From Nereida sp024640765 (GTDB lineage: Bacteria > Pseudomonadota > Alphaproteobacteria > Rhodobacterales > Rhodobacteraceae): a stretch of 32,557 nt of DNA. The position numbers and the translations under genes are program-made. The notes beneath the pieces are model-generated. The model did not search any database. It had not been told where the DNA came from and saw only the letters and a program-made list of their open reading frames with translations. Position 1 is the stretch's first letter; each line of letters starts with the position of its first letter. This document shows positions 30,708-32,557 of the stretch, piece after piece. The DNA is taken from NCBI GenBank assembly GCA_024640765.1, contig JAHEEK010000029.1, positions 1 to 32,557 of the forward strand, in the 5' to 3' direction.

Positions 30708-32108
30708 ATGATTAAATCTCTCTCGGGACGCTTTTTGCTCCTGACCATAATTTTTGTGATGTTGGCGGAAGTGCTGATCTTTGTCCCGTCGATTGCGCGG
30801 TTCAGGGAGGACTATCTATTGGCGCGTCTTGAGCGTGCGCAGATTGCGTCACTTGCCACCCTTGAAAATGATATGATCAGCGTTGAAACCGAAGAAGAGT
30901 TGCTGCGCAACGCGGGCATTTATAATGTTGTGCTGCGCCGTGACCAAGTGCGCCGCCTCGCGCTTTCGACAACCATTCCCAGACCTATTCATGAGACGTT
31001 TGACCTGCGTAGCCCGTCTGCGTGGGTGTTGATTGGTGATGCGCTGCACCGTTTTGTGGACCCAGAGCCACGCGTGATCCGGATCATCGGCAATCCAGTT
31101 AATGATGCGGGTACGCTGATTGAAGTAACTCTTGGCACAGCGAGCTTACGCGACGCGATGGTGTCTTACGGTTTGAATATTCTGCGCCTGTCGCTGCTTA
31201 TTTCCGTTGTCACTGCGGGGCTTTTGTTTGTTGCGGTTCAGTGGGGGCTTGTTCGCCCAATCAATAACTTCGTCTCCGCAATGAAAGACTATCAAAGTGC
31301 TCCAGAGGATGCGCGCAAAGTGATCAAGCCGACGGCCTCAATAACCGAGCTGCGCGAAGCTGAAGAGGCGTTGGCTGCCCTTGAAGAACAGCTAACGCAT
31401 CTTTTGAAGCAAAAAGATCGTCTTGCCCAACTTGGTGGCGCAGTGAGTAAAATCAGCCATGACCTGCGTAACATCTTGACCTCGGCGCAGCTGTTCACGG
31501 ACCGGATTGAAATGTCGGAGGACCCGACTGTTGCGCGTCTCGCCCCGAAGCTGGTCAACTCAATCACGCGCGCGGTTAATTTATGCGAAGCGACCCTTGC
31601 GTTTGGACGGGCAGAGGAAGCTGCCCCCAGCCTGAATCGCTTTGCATTGGCCGATGTTGTGGGAGACGTCATCGCCAGCGAGCAACTTGCCGTGGGAGAT
31701 TTTGCGCTTGATTTGGTTGATGATACGCCCGCTGGCATGATGATCCGTGCGGATGCAGAACAGCTTTACCGCGTCGTTGGAAACTTGGTGCGCAATGCGC
31801 GGCAGGCGATTGTCGCAACGGGGGAACCCGCTCAGATTATGATCTGTGCCGATGAAACCCCCAACGAATGGACGATCCGTATTAAAGATACGGGGCCTGG
31901 TCTGCCGCCCAAAGCGCAAGAGAATCTCTTTAAGGCGTTTGAGGGGAACGCGCGCAAAGGCGGTACTGGATTGGGCCTAATCATAAGTCTTGAACTTATT
32001 CGGGGGCACGGAGGGGATCTGTCGCTTGAGGCTTCTGGACCAGAAGGCACGTGTTTTCTTATCCAATTGCCAAAATCTGATCTCACTTTGGCAGCGGCAG
32101 CAGAGTAA
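30708..32108 (+). CDS. sensor histidine kinase
   Basis: The 466-residue protein has two membrane segments (about 7-27 and 155-178) around a periplasmic domain of roughly 125 residues, a HAMP-like linker (QWGLVRPINNF onward), a coiled region, the dimerisation/phosphoacceptor domain with H251 in ISHDLRN, and a HATPase domain with the N box VVGNLVRNARQAI (N359, N363), G1 DTGPGLP (394-400) and G2 GTGLGL (419-424). All catalytic motifs are present. No response regulator gene lies next to it, so its partner is unknown. It starts 30 bases after the flavoprotein gene, with GGAGG ahead of the ATG, and may be co-transcribed. Confidence 0.94.
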   Translation: MIKSLSGRFLLLTIIFVMLAEVLIFVPSIARFREDYLLARLERAQIASLATLENDMISVETEEELLRNAGIYNVVLRRDQVRRLALSTTIPRPIHETFDLRSPSAWVLIGDALHRFVDPEPRVIRIIGNPVNDAGTLIEVTLGTASLRDAMVSYGLNILRLSLLISVVTAGLLFVAVQWGLVRPINNFVSAMKDYQSAPEDARKVIKPTASITELREAEEALAALEEQLTHLLKQKDRLAQLGGAVSKISHDLRNILTSAQLFTDRIEMSEDPTVARLAPKLVNSITRAVNLCEATLAFGRAEEAAPSLNRFALADVVGDVIASEQLAVGDFALDLVDDTPAGMMIRADAEQLYRVVGNLVRNARQAIVATGEPAQIMICADETPNEWTIRIKDTGPGLPPKAQENLFKAFEGNARKGGTGLGLIISLELIRGHGGDLSLEASGPEGTCFLIQLPKSDLTLAAAAE

Positions 32109-32132
32109 TTTAGAAAACCTCATTTTTAGGGC

Positions 32133-32161
32133 TTGCAACGCGCGCTGAGCGACGGTAGTTC
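32133..32161 (+). promoter_or_regulatory. putative promoter for tRNA-Arg
   Basis: TTGCAA (32133-32138) and TAGTTC (32156-32161) are spaced by 17 bases, and the tRNA starts nine bases after the -10. The spacing is what a stable-RNA promoter with a very short leader would show. Confidence 0.55.
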
Positions 32162-32170
32162 GGCGACAGT

Positions 32171-32247
32171 GGACCGATAGCTCAGCTGGATAGAGTACTT
32201 GACTACGAATCAAGGGGTCGGGGGTTCGAATCCTCCTCGGTCCGCCA
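32171..32247 (+). tRNA. tRNA-Arg (anticodon ACG)
   Basis: The 77-base cloverleaf folds fully: acceptor GGACCGA with TCGGTCC, D-stem GCTC with GAGT, anticodon stem CTTGA with TCAAG around loop CTACGAA (anticodon ACG, read as ICG after deamination by TadA), variable GGGTC, and T-stem GGGGG with CCTCC around TTCGAAT. The discriminator is G and CCA is encoded. It decodes CGU/CGC/CGA arginine codons. Confidence 0.96.
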
Positions 32248-32407
32248 CTAAAATCTCACAAGCCTATGTTAACAAAGTGATTACTCTATGTGGTAGTTTT
32301 CTATCCCCTATTGTGTCCCCTAAAAATTACCCAGAGCTTTTCCCCCGCGCGCGTAGATGGGGCGTTGAGCGTGCTGGATATATGAATACCTCGCCACCCG
32401 CGTTTAA
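32248..32407 (+). other. non-coding stretch between tRNA-Arg and tRNA-Thr fragment
   Basis: No credible gene or complete RNA was found. It is of mixed composition and lies directly on the 5' (element) side of the tRNA-Thr fragment, so it may be a leftover of an integrated element. This is inference. Confidence 0.3.
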
Positions 32408-32449
32408 TTTGTAATCAGTAGGTCCGCGGTTCGAGTCCGTGTGGGGGCA
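32408..32449 (+). other. 3' half of tRNA-Thr(TGT), probable attachment-site scar
   Basis: The sequence matches tRNA structure from the anticodon loop on: loop TTTGTAA (32408-32414, anticodon TGT), anticodon-stem 3' strand TCAGT, variable AGGTC, T-stem CGCGG with CCGTG around TTCGAGT, acceptor 3' strand TGGGGGC and discriminator A. The bases before 32408 (TTTAA) cannot pair with TCAGT, no D-arm or 5' acceptor strand exists, and CCA is replaced by CTA. A break in the anticodon loop is typical of att sites of tyrosine recombinases that use tRNA 3' ends. Confidence 0.75.
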
Positions 32450-32450
32450 C

Positions 32451-32557
32451 TACTATACATCACAAATATATTAAATATCAACGTATTAATTATTATTGAT
32501 GGATTTCGTCCCCCCTTTGGTTGACCATACCCGCTGTTTTTGCGACGCGCCCGCACG
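32451..32557 (+). other. AT-rich sequence right of the tRNA-Thr scar
   Basis: From 32451 to about 32502 the sequence is strongly AT-rich (runs such as AAATATATTAAATAT), unlike the rest of the window, then returns to mixed composition. No gene, repeat or element end can be identified before the window stops. Confidence 0.3.

Noticed and set aside
32199..32414. Open frame running from tRNA-Arg into the tRNA-Thr fragment
   Set aside because: It overlaps the tRNA, has no ribosome binding site, and its translation includes tRNA sequence; not a gene.

Overview
The window looks like chromosome of an alphaproteobacterium of the Rhodobacteraceae (Roseobacter group). This rests on the S10-end/spc/alpha ribosomal cluster without rpsD or rpmJ, the AapJQMP general amino-acid ABC operon, an ATP12-type F1 assembly chaperone, a CCA-encoding tRNA-Arg(ACG), and the order rpmH-rnpA-yidD...yidC-MOSC-engB-argB. 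The genus cannot be named from sequence reading alone.

Layout. (1) 179-796, minus strand: a 2-oxoglutarate/Fe(II) oxygenase-like gene sits directly upstream of rpmC, where rplP would normally be expected. (2) 1019-10725, plus strand: rpmC, rpsQ, rplN, rplX, rplE, rpsN, rpsH, rplF, rplR, rpsE, rpmD // rplO, secY, adk, rpsM, rpsK, rpoA, rplQ. The first eleven genes are tightly packed. After a strong terminator behind rpmD the remaining genes are spread out, and almost every gap holds a GC-rich hairpin and sometimes a promoter-like pair of boxes. (3) 10860-14296, plus strand: rarA, crcB, rluC-like and ATP12 chaperone; the last three are joined by 4-nt start/stop overlaps. (4) 14514-19215, plus strand: aapJ, terminator, aapQ, aapM, aapP, for uptake of L-amino acids; AapM is unusually long. 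(5) 19279-28246, minus strand (reading from right to left): rpmH, rnpA, yidD, ttcA, an EAL-domain c-di-GMP protein, yidC, MOSC protein, engB, argB, a histidine-box hydroxylase and an 8-Cys Fe-S protein. This links ribosome/RNase P/membrane-insertion genes with tRNA thiolation, ribosome assembly and arginine synthesis. (6) 28525-32108, plus strand: a TVP38/DedA-like membrane protein, a disulfide-type flavoprotein reductase and an orphan sensor histidine kinase. (7) 32171-32557: tRNA-Arg with its own promoter, then a 3' half of tRNA-Thr(TGT) standing alone, which looks like an integration scar, followed by AT-rich sequence.

Most of the window is housekeeping. I see no CRISPR array, transposase or phage gene. 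The less ordinary points are the oxygenase beside the ribosomal cluster, the series of intergenic hairpins, the hydroxylase/Fe-S protein pair, the enlarged AapM, and the tRNA-Thr fragment that marks the edge of a variable region. Positions 1-178 show nothing I can name.
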